Of a DNA stretch of 64,000 nucleotides, positions 17,580 through 25,949 are shown piece after piece. Made by a program: the position numbers and the translations under genes. The notes under the pieces were generated by a model that was given only the letters and a program-made list of their open reading frames with translations, searched no databases and was not told the origin of the DNA. The stretch is from an uncultured Schlesneria sp. (lineage in GTDB: Bacteria; Planctomycetota; Planctomycetia; Planctomycetales; Planctomycetaceae): NCBI GenBank assembly GCA_903834925.1, contig CAILLA010000022.1, forward strand, positions 23,674-87,673, in the 5' to 3' direction. Positions within the stretch are counted from its first letter, which is position 1. The number at the start of each line of letters is the position of its first letter.

Positions 17580-18247
17580 GGATCGTCCTTATTTGGCAAG
17601 ACCGCGTTTCGTTGCGGCCAGATCATCAAGGCAGGAGGTCGGGCAGGTTTTGTCACATTGGAGCTTTGGCCCCCTCATTGGAGCAAGCAAAAGCCAATGT
17701 TGATGCGTCATCGTAAGCGAATATCGGTACTGACGCCAAGCCTTATTCAGGAAAATCAGACACCGATAATTTCGGCAACGCCAAAACCGTACTGCCTTGT
17801 ACTGATGAAACGAACTGTGGATCAGAAGTTTGCGTTGCTCGGGACGACCTGCTTTTGGAACAAAACGCTGTGAAATTGGGTGCCACGGGTTTTACCGTCT
17901 TCGGTAAAACCCGTGCTCTTCGGACACGTTATCGAACGATGAAGACACGGCCTTGTCGAAGACTCCAAAACCTGCCACCCCCAAGATTCGACCGATGTTA
18001 AACCAACCGGTGGCAACGGTATTGCCCTTTGCGAGTTTGGTCGTTTCACTTGGCTAGGACTGCCTCGCACAATCAAACTTGGTTAATCGAACCTTTTGCG
18101 GTTCACTCAGGTTATAGTCAAAAAATGTGTCAGCCGATTCGGGAAACCACACTCCACATGAATGAAAATTGTAGGCTACGATAAATGTTTGATATTTTCA
18201 CGCCTCGAATCGTCGTGACGTCCGATGAATGAATAGGATCCTGCTCG
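17580..18247. other. Intergenic region, 668 bp, carrying repeat copy 1
   Basis: Divergent spacer between DUF1501 and the MFS/spermidine-synthase gene. It holds the palindromic element at 17883-17979. Open frames at 17292-17873 (plus) and 17822-18076 (minus) run through it; the minus frame shares peptide with a frame at 20437-20712 only because both cross copies of the same repeat. The AT-rich part from 18100 to 18240 probably contains the promoter of the downstream gene. Confidence 0.55.
17883..17979. repeat. Composite palindromic repeat, copy 1
   Basis: Begins with a perfect 14-bp hairpin (CACGGGTTTTACCG at 17884-17897, TCTT loop, complement to 17915). It continues with a 57-bp core (17916-17972) that matches copy 2 at 20567-20623 in 55 of 57 positions. 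The right end (ACACGGCCTTG...CCAAAACC) is a diverged inverted copy of the left hairpin, so the whole unit is a large imperfect palindrome. Confidence 0.85.
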
Positions 18248-20410
18248 ATGAGTTCAAAACCTGATGTCTTACGTCATCTCCCTGTGCCGATTCCGATGAT
18301 GCAGACGGCGGTTTTCCGTGCGACGGTTTTTGCATCTGCGATTTTTATCAGCGCATTCCTGCTATTTCAGGTCCAGCCACTGTTGGGGAAATTTATACTT
18401 CCCTGGTTCGGAGGGAGCCCTGCCGTCTGGACAACCTGCATGCTGTTTTTCCAGGTCACCTTGTTTCTGGGTTATGCCTACGCTCATGCGATCACTCGCT
18501 GGCTCAGTCCCCGTCAGCAACGAAATGTTCATTTGGGATTAATCGTTTGCGCGATGGCGGTCTTGCCGATTGCACCCAATTCGGCATGGAAGCCAACGGA
18601 TAACGGGCAGCCTGCCGGTCGGATTCTCCTGCTGCTGACGGCGACTGTCGGATTGTCATACTTCGTCTTGTCGGCAACAGGACCATTGTTGCAGTCATGG
18701 TTCAGCCGAGTCTGTCCGGGTCGTTCGCCTTATCGGCTGTATTCGCTATCGAATATTGGCTCTTTATTAGCACTGATCAGCTATCCCTTGTTTGTCGAAC
18801 CGCTTTGGCCAAGTAGAACGCAGGCCATCGTCTGGTCTGGCTTGTTTCTTCTTTTTGCCGTCTTGTGTGGCGCATGTACGATCTGGGCTGGAGAAGTTTC
18901 AATCCCTTTTGAAAATCGCAAAACCAGTGCCGCGATTGATGTGGTTCCCCGACTCTGGCAACGTGCATTGTGGCTGCTGCTGCCTGCATGCAGTTGCCTG
19001 ATGTTGCTCGCTACCACGAACGAAGTGACCCAGGACGTCGCACCGATCCCTTTCTTGTGGGTGGTTCCGCTCGGTCTTTACCTGCTTTCGTTTATTATCT
19101 GTTTCGATCATGAGGCATGGTATCGACGCGAGATTATTGCACCGATCACGGTTGTCGCCCTGGTACTTGTCGCCGGGCTTGTCGACTGGCCCGACTGGAT
19201 CGGTGTAAGGCTGACAACGGCACAAGAGTTGATTTTTTACTTTGTGGCGCTGTTTGGCGTCTGCATGGTCTGTCACGGCGAAGTCGTTCGATTGCGGCCA
19301 TCGCCCAAGTACCTGACCGAGTTCTATCTGATGCTGTCGGCTGGAGGCGCGGTTGGCGGGATCTGTGTCAGCCTGATCGCACCGAGTCTATTTACGACCC
19401 ATCTCGAATGGTCGCTCGGTCTGGTGGCATCGTTTATGATCGCCGGTGTGGTTGGCACTTGGGCGCTCTATGAACAGGGTTCCAAAACAAACTTCGCTTC
19501 AGGCGAGACACGATCAAATCGAAAATGGTATGCGACTCGTCCCGCCCTGTTCGCTGTTTGTGCAATTCAGTTGATGGCTTTGGCACTCATCTTCACATGG
19601 CAATTTAGCTATGGAGAAGCCGTTTATCGTGGCCGCAATTTTTATGGAACGGTCCAAGTCCATGACTGGAATACTGAAGAGAATGAACCGTTTCGGGCAT
19701 TTGTCAGTGGGAATGTGAATCATGGGCGGCAGTGGATGTCGCCCGAAAAACGGTCGCAGCCGACAACGTACTACGGTGAAGGAACCGCACCCGCGCTGGG
19801 GATCGCCTGCGTGCAGTCGCAACCCTCCGTTCGAATTGGTGTGGTCGGCATGGGGATCGGCACTTTGGCCAGCTATGCACGTCCAGACGACACAGTCCGT
19901 TTTTATGAAATCAATCCACAAGTTGATCTGATCGCACGTCAATACTTCCATTTTCTTGGTGACTGCCCTGGCCGATGCGATGTTGTGATTGGCGACGCAC
20001 GGCTGGTCCTTGAGCGAGAAACACCAAACGAGTTCGAAATCCTGGTCCTTGATGCCTTCACCAGCGATGCACCTCCCATCCACTTATTAACGAAAGAAGC
20101 CTTTGATCAATACGTCAGGCATCTTCGACCTGACGGACTGTTGGTTGTCAACGTGACGAATACCTATCTGGAACTGGCGCCCGTCGTTGCGAAACTGGGA
20201 CACGAACTGGGCTGGAAATCGATCCGCATCCGCACTCCAATCGACCCCAGCCGTCTTGCCTATCGAACCGACTATCTCGTCCTGTCACGTCAGGCGTCGC
20301 GATTGCCCGAATCGCCTTCATCAGAAACGATCCCCGACGAAGTGGTTCGTGCCGCCCCGTTGTGGACTGACCAATACAGCAATTTGTTACAGGTCATTAA
20401 GCGCGACTAA
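18248..20410 (+). CDS. Fused MFS-like membrane domain / spermidine-synthase-like protein
   Basis: 720 aa. About the first 470 residues contain a dozen or so hydrophobic segments starting FLLFQVQPLLGKFILPWFGG, the hallmark of the fused MFS/spermidine synthase family. The C-terminal domain (about 490-700) is a Rossmann methyltransferase-like fold of the SpeE superfamily: IGVVGMGIGTLASYARP for decarboxylated-SAM-type binding, YEINPQVD, GDARLVLE and LDAFTSDAPPIHLLT. Whether these proteins make a polyamine or another aminopropylated product is not established, so I give no gene name. It is bounded upstream by repeat copy 1 and downstream by copy 2. Confidence 0.88.
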   Translation: MSSKPDVLRHLPVPIPMMQTAVFRATVFASAIFISAFLLFQVQPLLGKFILPWFGGSPAVWTTCMLFFQVTLFLGYAYAHAITRWLSPRQQRNVHLGLIVCAMAVLPIAPNSAWKPTDNGQPAGRILLLLTATVGLSYFVLSATGPLLQSWFSRVCPGRSPYRLYSLSNIGSLLALISYPLFVEPLWPSRTQAIVWSGLFLLFAVLCGACTIWAGEVSIPFENRKTSAAIDVVPRLWQRALWLLLPACSCLMLLATTNEVTQDVAPIPFLWVVPLGLYLLSFIICFDHEAWYRREIIAPITVVALVLVAGLVDWPDWIGVRLTTAQELIFYFVALFGVCMVCHGEVVRLRPSPKYLTEFYLMLSAGGAVGGICVSLIAPSLFTTHLEWSLGLVASFMIAGVVGTWALYEQGSKTNFASGETRSNRKWYATRPALFAVCAIQLMALALIFTWQFSYGEAVYRGRNFYGTVQVHDWNTEENEPFRAFVSGNVNHGRQWMSPEKRSQPTTYYGEGTAPALGIACVQSQPSVRIGVVGMGIGTLASYARPDDTVRFYEINPQVDLIARQYFHFLGDCPGRCDVVIGDARLVLERETPNEFEILVLDAFTSDAPPIHLLTKEAFDQYVRHLRPDGLLVVNVTNTYLELAPVVAKLGHELGWKSIRIRTPIDPSRLAYRTDYLVLSRQASRLPESPSSETIPDEVVRAAPLWTDQYSNLLQVIKRD

Positions 20411-20735
20411 AGCTTCGTCAGTGTTCGATCCACAGATCAAGTGCCACTGAATCGGAGTCTTCTCCGACGCAGTGTCTTCGCCATTTTTTTCGGCAGACGG
20501 ACTGCTTTCGAAACGGAAAGCTGCGACAATATCCGCCACGGTTTTACCTTCTTCGGTAAGGCCGTTCTCTTCGGACACGTTATCGAACTATGAAAACACG
20601 GCCTTGTCGAAGACTCCAAAACCGTGCCACCCTGAGTTCCGCTATCCCGGCCATGAGGCGCAACGGTATGATCCGTTGCCTGCTTGGCACTTTTAACGGA
20701 TTTCTCCGTCATGAAAAAACATCAGGACAATCGAC
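20411..20735. other. Intergenic region, 325 bp, carrying repeat copy 2
   Basis: Apart from the palindromic element at 20536-20632, it must hold the promoter of the downstream ATPase gene. No further gene is visible. Confidence 0.5.
20536..20632. repeat. Composite palindromic repeat, copy 2
   Basis: Same architecture as copy 1. The left stem here pairs ACGGTTTTACC with GGTAAGGCCGT, so two T-A pairs have become T-G, which would still pair in RNA as U-G. The core 20567-20623 is nearly identical to copy 1. Both copies flank the MFS/spermidine-synthase gene in the same orientation, about 2.65 kb apart. Confidence 0.85.
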
Positions 20736-21464
20736 GTGGCGTTGATCGAAATTCGCGATGTCTGCAAAGTCTATAACCTCGGCGAGGTTAAAGTGGATGC
20801 GTTAAAGAACGCGCAGTTGACGATCGAGCAGGGGGAGTACGTTGCGCTGATCGGTCCGTCGGGGTCTGGCAAAAGTACGCTCATGAACACTCTCGGTTGC
20901 CTGGATCGACCGACTTCTGGCAGTTACAAGCTGGCCGGTGAAGAAATCGCGACGATGTCAAACGACGATCGCGCCCGGATCCGCAACCAGCGGATTGGTT
21001 TCGTCTTTCAAAACTTCAATCTGCTGAATCGAACGTCCGCCCTGGAAAATGTCGAACTACCGCTCCTTTATGCGAAGGGGATTTCCGCCGCAGAGAGGCA
21101 CCGGCGCGCCATTGAAAAACTATCTCTGGTCGGACTGGGAAACCGTCTCGATCATCACCCCAGCCAACTTTCCGGCGGACAGCAGCAGCGAGTTGCAATT
21201 GCCCGTGCATTGGTCAACGAGCCGGCGATTCTGATGGGTGACGAACCAACGGGAAACCTTGATTCCAAGACAAGCCGGGAAGTCATTGCTCTTTTTCGGG
21301 AATTGAACGAATCGGCGGGAATTACGGTGATTCTCGTGACGCACGATGCGAACGTGGCCAAGAACGCAAAACGGGTCGTTGTGCTTCGAGACGGGGGAAT
21401 CGTTTGTGATACGACAGACTTTCGCCAGGCGTTACACGTCCTACAGTCGGGCCTTGAAGAATAA
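20736..21464 (+). CDS. ABC transporter ATP-binding protein, MacB/LolD type
   Basis: 242 aa from a GTG start. All ATPase motifs are intact: Walker A GPSGSGKST, Q-loop VFQNFNLLN, signature LSGGQQQRVAIARAL, Walker B ILMGDEPTGNLD and the H-loop THD. Close to MacB/LolD-type ATPases that power efflux or lipoprotein release together with an FtsX-like permease. Here the neighbour is a TolC-like outer-membrane protein starting 72 nt downstream; neither permease nor membrane-fusion protein is adjacent. The system may be split across the genome, or the missing parts may have been lost. Confidence 0.93.
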   Translation: MALIEIRDVCKVYNLGEVKVDALKNAQLTIEQGEYVALIGPSGSGKSTLMNTLGCLDRPTSGSYKLAGEEIATMSNDDRARIRNQRIGFVFQNFNLLNRTSALENVELPLLYAKGISAAERHRRAIEKLSLVGLGNRLDHHPSQLSGGQQQRVAIARALVNEPAILMGDEPTGNLDSKTSREVIALFRELNESAGITVILVTHDANVAKNAKRVVVLRDGGIVCDTTDFRQALHVLQSGLEE

Positions 21465-21536
21465 CCCTCGTCCTGTGCGGTGCTATCCGACGATGAATGT
21501 GTGGGATGTTCCATTCGTCGTTGTGAGTGTTTTGGT

Positions 21537-23600
21537 ATGGATGCCAATCACCGATGTCGCACGGTCGCTATATTAGCGATGTTTCTGCTGCTATCGGCAA
21601 AATCTGCCAATGCTCAGCGGCTTCTGCCGACATTGTTTCCCGAACAACGGTCCATACAAATCCGAGATCCGTCGCAGCTTCCCAAGTACCGGATCAACGA
21701 TTCTGTTCCTCCGCCGACCGTGTCCACAAAAGTCGATCTTGAGCCGTATCCCGTTTCGCTCGATGATGTCATTCGAATTTCGCTTAGCCGCACAGATGTT
21801 GTTCGAATTCTTGTCGGTACGACCGCAACATCGAGTGGACAGACGATCTACGACACGGCGATTACGAATACAACGATTGACCAGAGCAACGCTCGCTTCG
21901 ACCCGGTTTTTTCGGCATCCACTGCCGAGAACAACGTGGAAAGTCCAACCACGAACGGAGCAGCCAAACCCGGTCAGGCGTTGCTTTACGGAATTCGAAG
22001 CGACGCGTTCGCCAATTCGACAAGTTTGACAAAGCTGAATGCCCTCGGTGGGACTTCAGAAATTGGCTGGAATTCGACCACCACTCAGTTTCACCCAGAC
22101 ATTTCCCTTCTGAATCCGCAAACATCGAGCTCCACGATGTTGAAATATACCCAACCGCTTTTAAAGGGAGCCGGATTCGGGCCGAATCTGGCTCCGATCG
22201 TCATTTCCCGAATCAATACCGAGATTTCGTTTTTCACATTGAAAGACTCGGTCCAGGAGATGGTTCGCGGAGTGATCGAAGCGTACTGGATGCTGGTCTA
22301 TGCGCGGACGGACGTCTGGTCGAAGCAGCAGCAGATTGAGCAGTTGGAAGTCGTCGTCAACCGAATCAAATCCCGAGTCAAAGTCGCTTTCGATAACCGG
22401 GCGGATCTCTCTCAGGTTCAGGTGACATTGGCCAATACGCGAGCCGCATTGGTGACTTCGCGCGCCAATGTGATTCAACGTGAGGATGCATTAAGGAACA
22501 TCATCGGTATGCCTCCATCAGACGGGAAACGGCTGATTCCCTATTCTCCTCCAAACGACGAACGGTTTCACCCGAACTGGTCTCAGATTCTCGAAATCGC
22601 TTCAGAACGTCGACCTGATCTAGTCGAGTTGAAGTTGATCATCGAAGCGGACCAACAACAGATTTTGATCGCGAAAAATGCGGCGCTGCCACAGCTCGAT
22701 GGAGTCGCCCTGTATCGCTGGAATGGTTTGGAAGGAACGACGCCAGGTGGACAGCAATTCCAAACCGGGACTGGTGCCAACACAGACTGGACACTGGGTG
22801 TGAATTTTTCGGTGCCGCTCGGCTTGCGTCAGTCTCGAGCGGGCTTGCGACAGCGAGAACTGACGATCGTTCGCGATCGAATCAATCTTAACCAGGGGAT
22901 GCATAACGCGGCCCACCTGCTGGCAACAAATATCCGTACCCTGGACCAGAACTACGAACTGTATCTGGCTTATCGCGAAGTTCGCGAGGCGGCCAAGATC
23001 AACCTCGACTATCAATTGGCCAAGTATCGAACCGGAAGCGCCATTCTCATCAACGTCTTGCAGGCCGTGACCGACTGGGGGAACGCGATTTCTAACGAAG
23101 CCAACGCACTTGCGGCGTACAATACAACGTTGGCAACCCTCGAACGTCAGACCGGAACGATTCTCGAAACGCATGGCGTCCGATTCTTTGAAGAACGGTT
23201 TGGTTCGATTGGTCCCCTGGGCCGATTCGTGCCGGATGTCTGCTATCCGCTCGACAACCGACCATCCCTAAATGGTGATCGATATCCAACGTCAGACAAA
23301 CCCTCGGAAGAGAAGTTTGAATTGGAACAACCAAAGAATATGCGAACCAAGCCGTTAGACATCGACTACGAAAAAGAGGACTTACCAGGCCTGGAAGAGA
23401 GTCTCCCGGATGTCCCGCCAGCTCCAAAACCAGATTCATTTCAGATACCGGCGCCGTCAACGACGCCCCAATTCCGCAGTTTGGATGACGTACCAATTCC
23501 CCCAGTTCCCGAAGGTAAAAAGCCGGAAATTGAGACTCCATCGGTCTCAGCGAAGCCCAAATCGATCAGACAGCGAGTTCTCAGTTGGTTACCGCGTTGA
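21537..23600 (+). CDS. TolC-family outer-membrane efflux protein
   Basis: 687 aa from MDANHRCRTVAILAMFLLLS, giving a signal peptide ending ANA-Q; an earlier in-frame ATG (21480) would add 19 unlikely residues. Residues about 70-590 form the coiled-coil/barrel TolC body, with typical helical stretches (RTDVWSKQQQIEQLEVVVNR, LSQVQVTLANTRAALVTSRA) and LKYTQPLLKGAGFGPN, a common motif of this family. The C-terminal 100 residues are a Pro/Glu/Asp-rich tail absent from classical TolC. Likely outer-membrane exit duct for the ATPase encoded just upstream. Confidence 0.9.
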   Translation: MDANHRCRTVAILAMFLLLSAKSANAQRLLPTLFPEQRSIQIRDPSQLPKYRINDSVPPPTVSTKVDLEPYPVSLDDVIRISLSRTDVVRILVGTTATSSGQTIYDTAITNTTIDQSNARFDPVFSASTAENNVESPTTNGAAKPGQALLYGIRSDAFANSTSLTKLNALGGTSEIGWNSTTTQFHPDISLLNPQTSSSTMLKYTQPLLKGAGFGPNLAPIVISRINTEISFFTLKDSVQEMVRGVIEAYWMLVYARTDVWSKQQQIEQLEVVVNRIKSRVKVAFDNRADLSQVQVTLANTRAALVTSRANVIQREDALRNIIGMPPSDGKRLIPYSPPNDERFHPNWSQILEIASERRPDLVELKLIIEADQQQILIAKNAALPQLDGVALYRWNGLEGTTPGGQQFQTGTGANTDWTLGVNFSVPLGLRQSRAGLRQRELTIVRDRINLNQGMHNAAHLLATNIRTLDQNYELYLAYREVREAAKINLDYQLAKYRTGSAILINVLQAVTDWGNAISNEANALAAYNTTLATLERQTGTILETHGVRFFEERFGSIGPLGRFVPDVCYPLDNRPSLNGDRYPTSDKPSEEKFELEQPKNMRTKPLDIDYEKEDLPGLEESLPDVPPAPKPDSFQIPAPSTTPQFRSLDDVPIPPVPEGKKPEIETPSVSAKPKSIRQRVLSWLPR

Positions 23601-23722
23601 TTCGGAAAGTCTTAACGGCGTGGCCACGCGATTGATTTACTCCTCCGATTTTCGAACCCTTTTCAATGTTCTTGTGTCGTATTTGCGAAACATCCCCTGT
23701 TACTGCTATCATGCGGGCTCAT

Positions 23723-23806
23723 GCGAGAGTGGCGAAACTGGCAGACGCGCTGGATTTAGGATCCTGTACCTTAATCGGTGTGGGGGTTCGACTCCCCCCT
23801 CTCGCA
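23723..23806 (+). tRNA. tRNA-Leu (anticodon UAG)
   Basis: 84 nt class-II tRNA. Acceptor stem GCGAGAG/CTCTCGC, D-arm GCG...CGC, anticodon loop TTTAGGA with TAG at 23757-23759, variable arm TACC-TTAATC-GGTG, and T-arm GGGGG-TTCGACT-CCCCC. Discriminator A; CCA is not encoded. The anticodon stem CTGGA/TCCTG contains one U-U mismatch at its second pair, otherwise it is standard. Confidence 0.96.
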
Positions 23807-23818
23807 TTTTCTGTTTTA

Positions 23819-23851
23819 CGACCCCTTGTGGATAAGATTCACGAGGGGTCG
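23819..23851 (+). terminator. Hairpin after tRNA-Leu
   Basis: CGACCCCTTGTG pairs with CACGAGGGGTCG (one G-T pair) around a 9-nt loop. The T-tract is weak (CTTCATT). Probably ends the tRNA transcript before the LOG-family gene. Confidence 0.6.
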
Positions 23852-23872
23852 CTTCATTCAAAACGAGTGAAT

Positions 23873-24478
23873 ATGGACACAGCGATCAAAAACGAAGAAC
23901 GGGTTGTCTGCGTTTATTGCGCTTCCAGCCAGGCCTGTGACCCTGCCTATCATGCCGCCGCGTTTCGTCTGGGCGAACTTCTGGCCGGGGGAGGCTGTTC
24001 GATTATCTATGGCGGTGGAGCGATCGGATCAATGGGCGCGCTGGCCAATGGAGCACTCAGTCAACAGGGGCGCGTCATTGGAGTCATTCCCGATTTCATG
24101 GTAGAGCTGGAATGGGAGCATCCCGGCATCACAGAGCTGCGGCGTGTGGAAGACATGCGCACTCGAAAGCATCTCATGTTGTCACAAAGCCATGCGGTCG
24201 TGGCGTTGCCGGGAGGAACAGGAACGTTGGAAGAACTTTTTGAAGCGATCACGCTCAAAAAACTGGGGCTGTACCTTCATCCGATTGTCCTCGTCAACAC
24301 TCGAGGATTCTTCGATCCGCTGATCCAGCTTCTTTCATCAATGATCGCCGAACGATTTATGGGTGAGCAACACGAATCAATGTGGCAAGTCGTGGAACAG
24401 CCAGAAGACGCCTTGCCTGCCATTTCTTCAGCGCCGGATTGGCCAGCCAATGCGATCAAATTTGCTGCCCAACATTGA
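23873..24478 (+). CDS. LOG-family protein (cytokinin riboside 5'-monophosphate phosphoribohydrolase-like)
   Basis: 201 aa from MDTAIKNEERVVCVY; upstream the same frame is open through the tRNA, which cannot be coding. Key motifs of the family are present: VYCASSQACDPAY, IIYGGGAIGSMGALA, MRTRKHLM (R98, K99) and PGGTGTLEE (113-121), the nucleotide-binding and catalytic signature. Members cleave the N-glycosidic bond of AMP or N6-modified AMP. In bacteria the physiological substrate is often unknown. Confidence 0.93.
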   Translation: MDTAIKNEERVVCVYCASSQACDPAYHAAAFRLGELLAGGGCSIIYGGGAIGSMGALANGALSQQGRVIGVIPDFMVELEWEHPGITELRRVEDMRTRKHLMLSQSHAVVALPGGTGTLEELFEAITLKKLGLYLHPIVLVNTRGFFDPLIQLLSSMIAERFMGEQHESMWQVVEQPEDALPAISSAPDWPANAIKFAAQH

Positions 24479-24532
24479 ATCCCGCCGTGATTCCGCATTG
24501 GCGCTTTTGTTCACTTCGATCGGAAGAAGTCG

Positions 24533-25945
24533 TCAGGCGATTAACTCTGACACGACGCGTCCCGCGACATCGGTCAGTCGAAAATCCCGACCCTGAAAGC
24601 GATAGGTCAGCCGCTTATGGTCGAGACCAAGTAAATGCAACATCGTTGCATGCAGATCGTGAACGTGTATCGGCTGAGTGACAGGGAAGCAGCCGAGTTC
24701 ATCGGTTTCCCCTACGGTTTGCCCTGTGCGGACGCCACCGCCTGCCATCCACATTGTAAAGGCGGCAATTTGATGGTCGCGTCCGATGTCGGCATTCACC
24801 GTCTTTTGCCCGACCGCAGTTCTGCCGAATTCCCCGCCCCAAACCACAAGCGTGTCTTCCAAAAGACCTCGCTGTTTCAAATCCGCGATCAAGGCCGCAC
24901 AAGCCTGATCGGTCTGTTGGCACTGGCTGGCAATCCCCTTGCGAAGGTTCGAATGATGATCCCAGTCGCCGTGACAGAGATGAATGAACCGAACGCCTCG
25001 CTCGACCATCCGACGTGCCAGCAGGCAGTTTCGGGCAAACGACGGCTGAGCCGGATCAACCCCATACGCCGCCAGGGTTGCCGGAGTTTCGCCACCAACG
25101 TTGATCGCCTCGGCAGCGGTTTCACCAAGTCGCTCAGCCAGTCGATAGGAATTGTTGCGAGCCAAAGTCTCAGGTGCGTTCGTCAATTGACTTCGATGCA
25201 AATTCATCTGGCGAACGGCATCGATCATGTCACGCTGATCTTCGGCAGTCCGTCCTGCGGGCCTGGCGAGGTTCAAGATCGGTTCGGCTCCATCACGCAA
25301 CGGAACTCCCTGGTAAGCCGCCGAGAGAAATCCTGACGCGTAGATCGATCCCTTCGTTCGTGGTCGCATCCCTGATTGCAACACAACGTAACCTGGCAAG
25401 TCCGAGGACTCAGTTCCCAACCCATAATTGACCCACGCACCCAGGCTTGGCCGACCAAAAAACCGAGTCCCCGTATGCATAAACACTTCGGCAGGATGAT
25501 GAGGGATTTCGTCCGTCTGCATTGTTTTGATAATCACCAGGTCGTCGACCACCTTGGCCGTAAATGGGAGCAACTCCGAAATTTCTGCTCCCGATTCACC
25601 GTAACGAGCAAATTGAACGTGCGTTCCCAGCAGGCTTGGACGTTGCTCCGTGATCTGAGCGAACTTCATTTTTGTCAGAAGTTCATCGCCAATTGGCTGG
25701 CCATCGAGTTCTCGTAGTTTCGGCTTGTTTTCAAACATTTCAAACTGGCTTGGTGCCCCAAGCATAAATAGAAAGATGACTCGCTTGGCTCGTGCGGGGA
25801 AATGTGGCCGCAGCAGCGGCGATATTGATTCTTCAGCCTGAACCAGCGAAGGCCCGATACTTGCCGATGACAGTGACGCAAGACCTGCCACACCATAGCG
25901 AACGAACTCACGGCGATTCGGCATCATCAATTGAGGTTCCCTCAT
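24533..25945 (-). CDS. DUF1501 protein of module B
   Basis: 470 aa with a Tat-like leader (MPNRREFVRYGVAGLASLS). DUF1501 landmarks: RAKRVIFLFMLGAPSQFEMF, EIPHHPAEVFMHTGTRFFGR, RFIHLCHGDWDHHSN, VVWGGEFGRTAVGQ, GRDHQIAAFTMWMAGGG and the C-terminal LHLLGLDHKRLTYRFQGRD. The His/Asp pattern (DWDHH, GRDH, HVHDLH) is compatible with a metal site of the alkaline-phosphatase superfamily, but activity is unproven. It starts 4 nt after the stop of the PSCyt1/DUF1549/DUF1553 gene, so the pair is one translational unit. Confidence 0.93.
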   Translation of the reverse strand: MREPQLMMPNRREFVRYGVAGLASLSSASIGPSLVQAEESISPLLRPHFPARAKRVIFLFMLGAPSQFEMFENKPKLRELDGQPIGDELLTKMKFAQITEQRPSLLGTHVQFARYGESGAEISELLPFTAKVVDDLVIIKTMQTDEIPHHPAEVFMHTGTRFFGRPSLGAWVNYGLGTESSDLPGYVVLQSGMRPRTKGSIYASGFLSAAYQGVPLRDGAEPILNLARPAGRTAEDQRDMIDAVRQMNLHRSQLTNAPETLARNNSYRLAERLGETAAEAINVGGETPATLAAYGVDPAQPSFARNCLLARRMVERGVRFIHLCHGDWDHHSNLRKGIASQCQQTDQACAALIADLKQRGLLEDTLVVWGGEFGRTAVGQKTVNADIGRDHQIAAFTMWMAGGGVRTGQTVGETDELGCFPVTQPIHVHDLHATMLHLLGLDHKRLTYRFQGRDFRLTDVAGRVVSELIA

Positions 25946-25949
25946 TGCG

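Noticed and set aside
17822..18076. Open frame sharing peptide with the frame at 20437-20712
   Set aside because: The similarity comes from both frames crossing copies of the same palindromic DNA repeat, not from a conserved protein.
23618..23629. 12-bp perfect palindrome GCGTGGCCACGC after the TolC-like gene
   Set aside because: Too short and without a T-tract; palindromes of this size are expected by chance.
23666..23872. N-terminal extension of the LOG-family frame
   Set aside because: The extension crosses the tRNA-Leu gene and its hairpin, so translation must begin at 23873.
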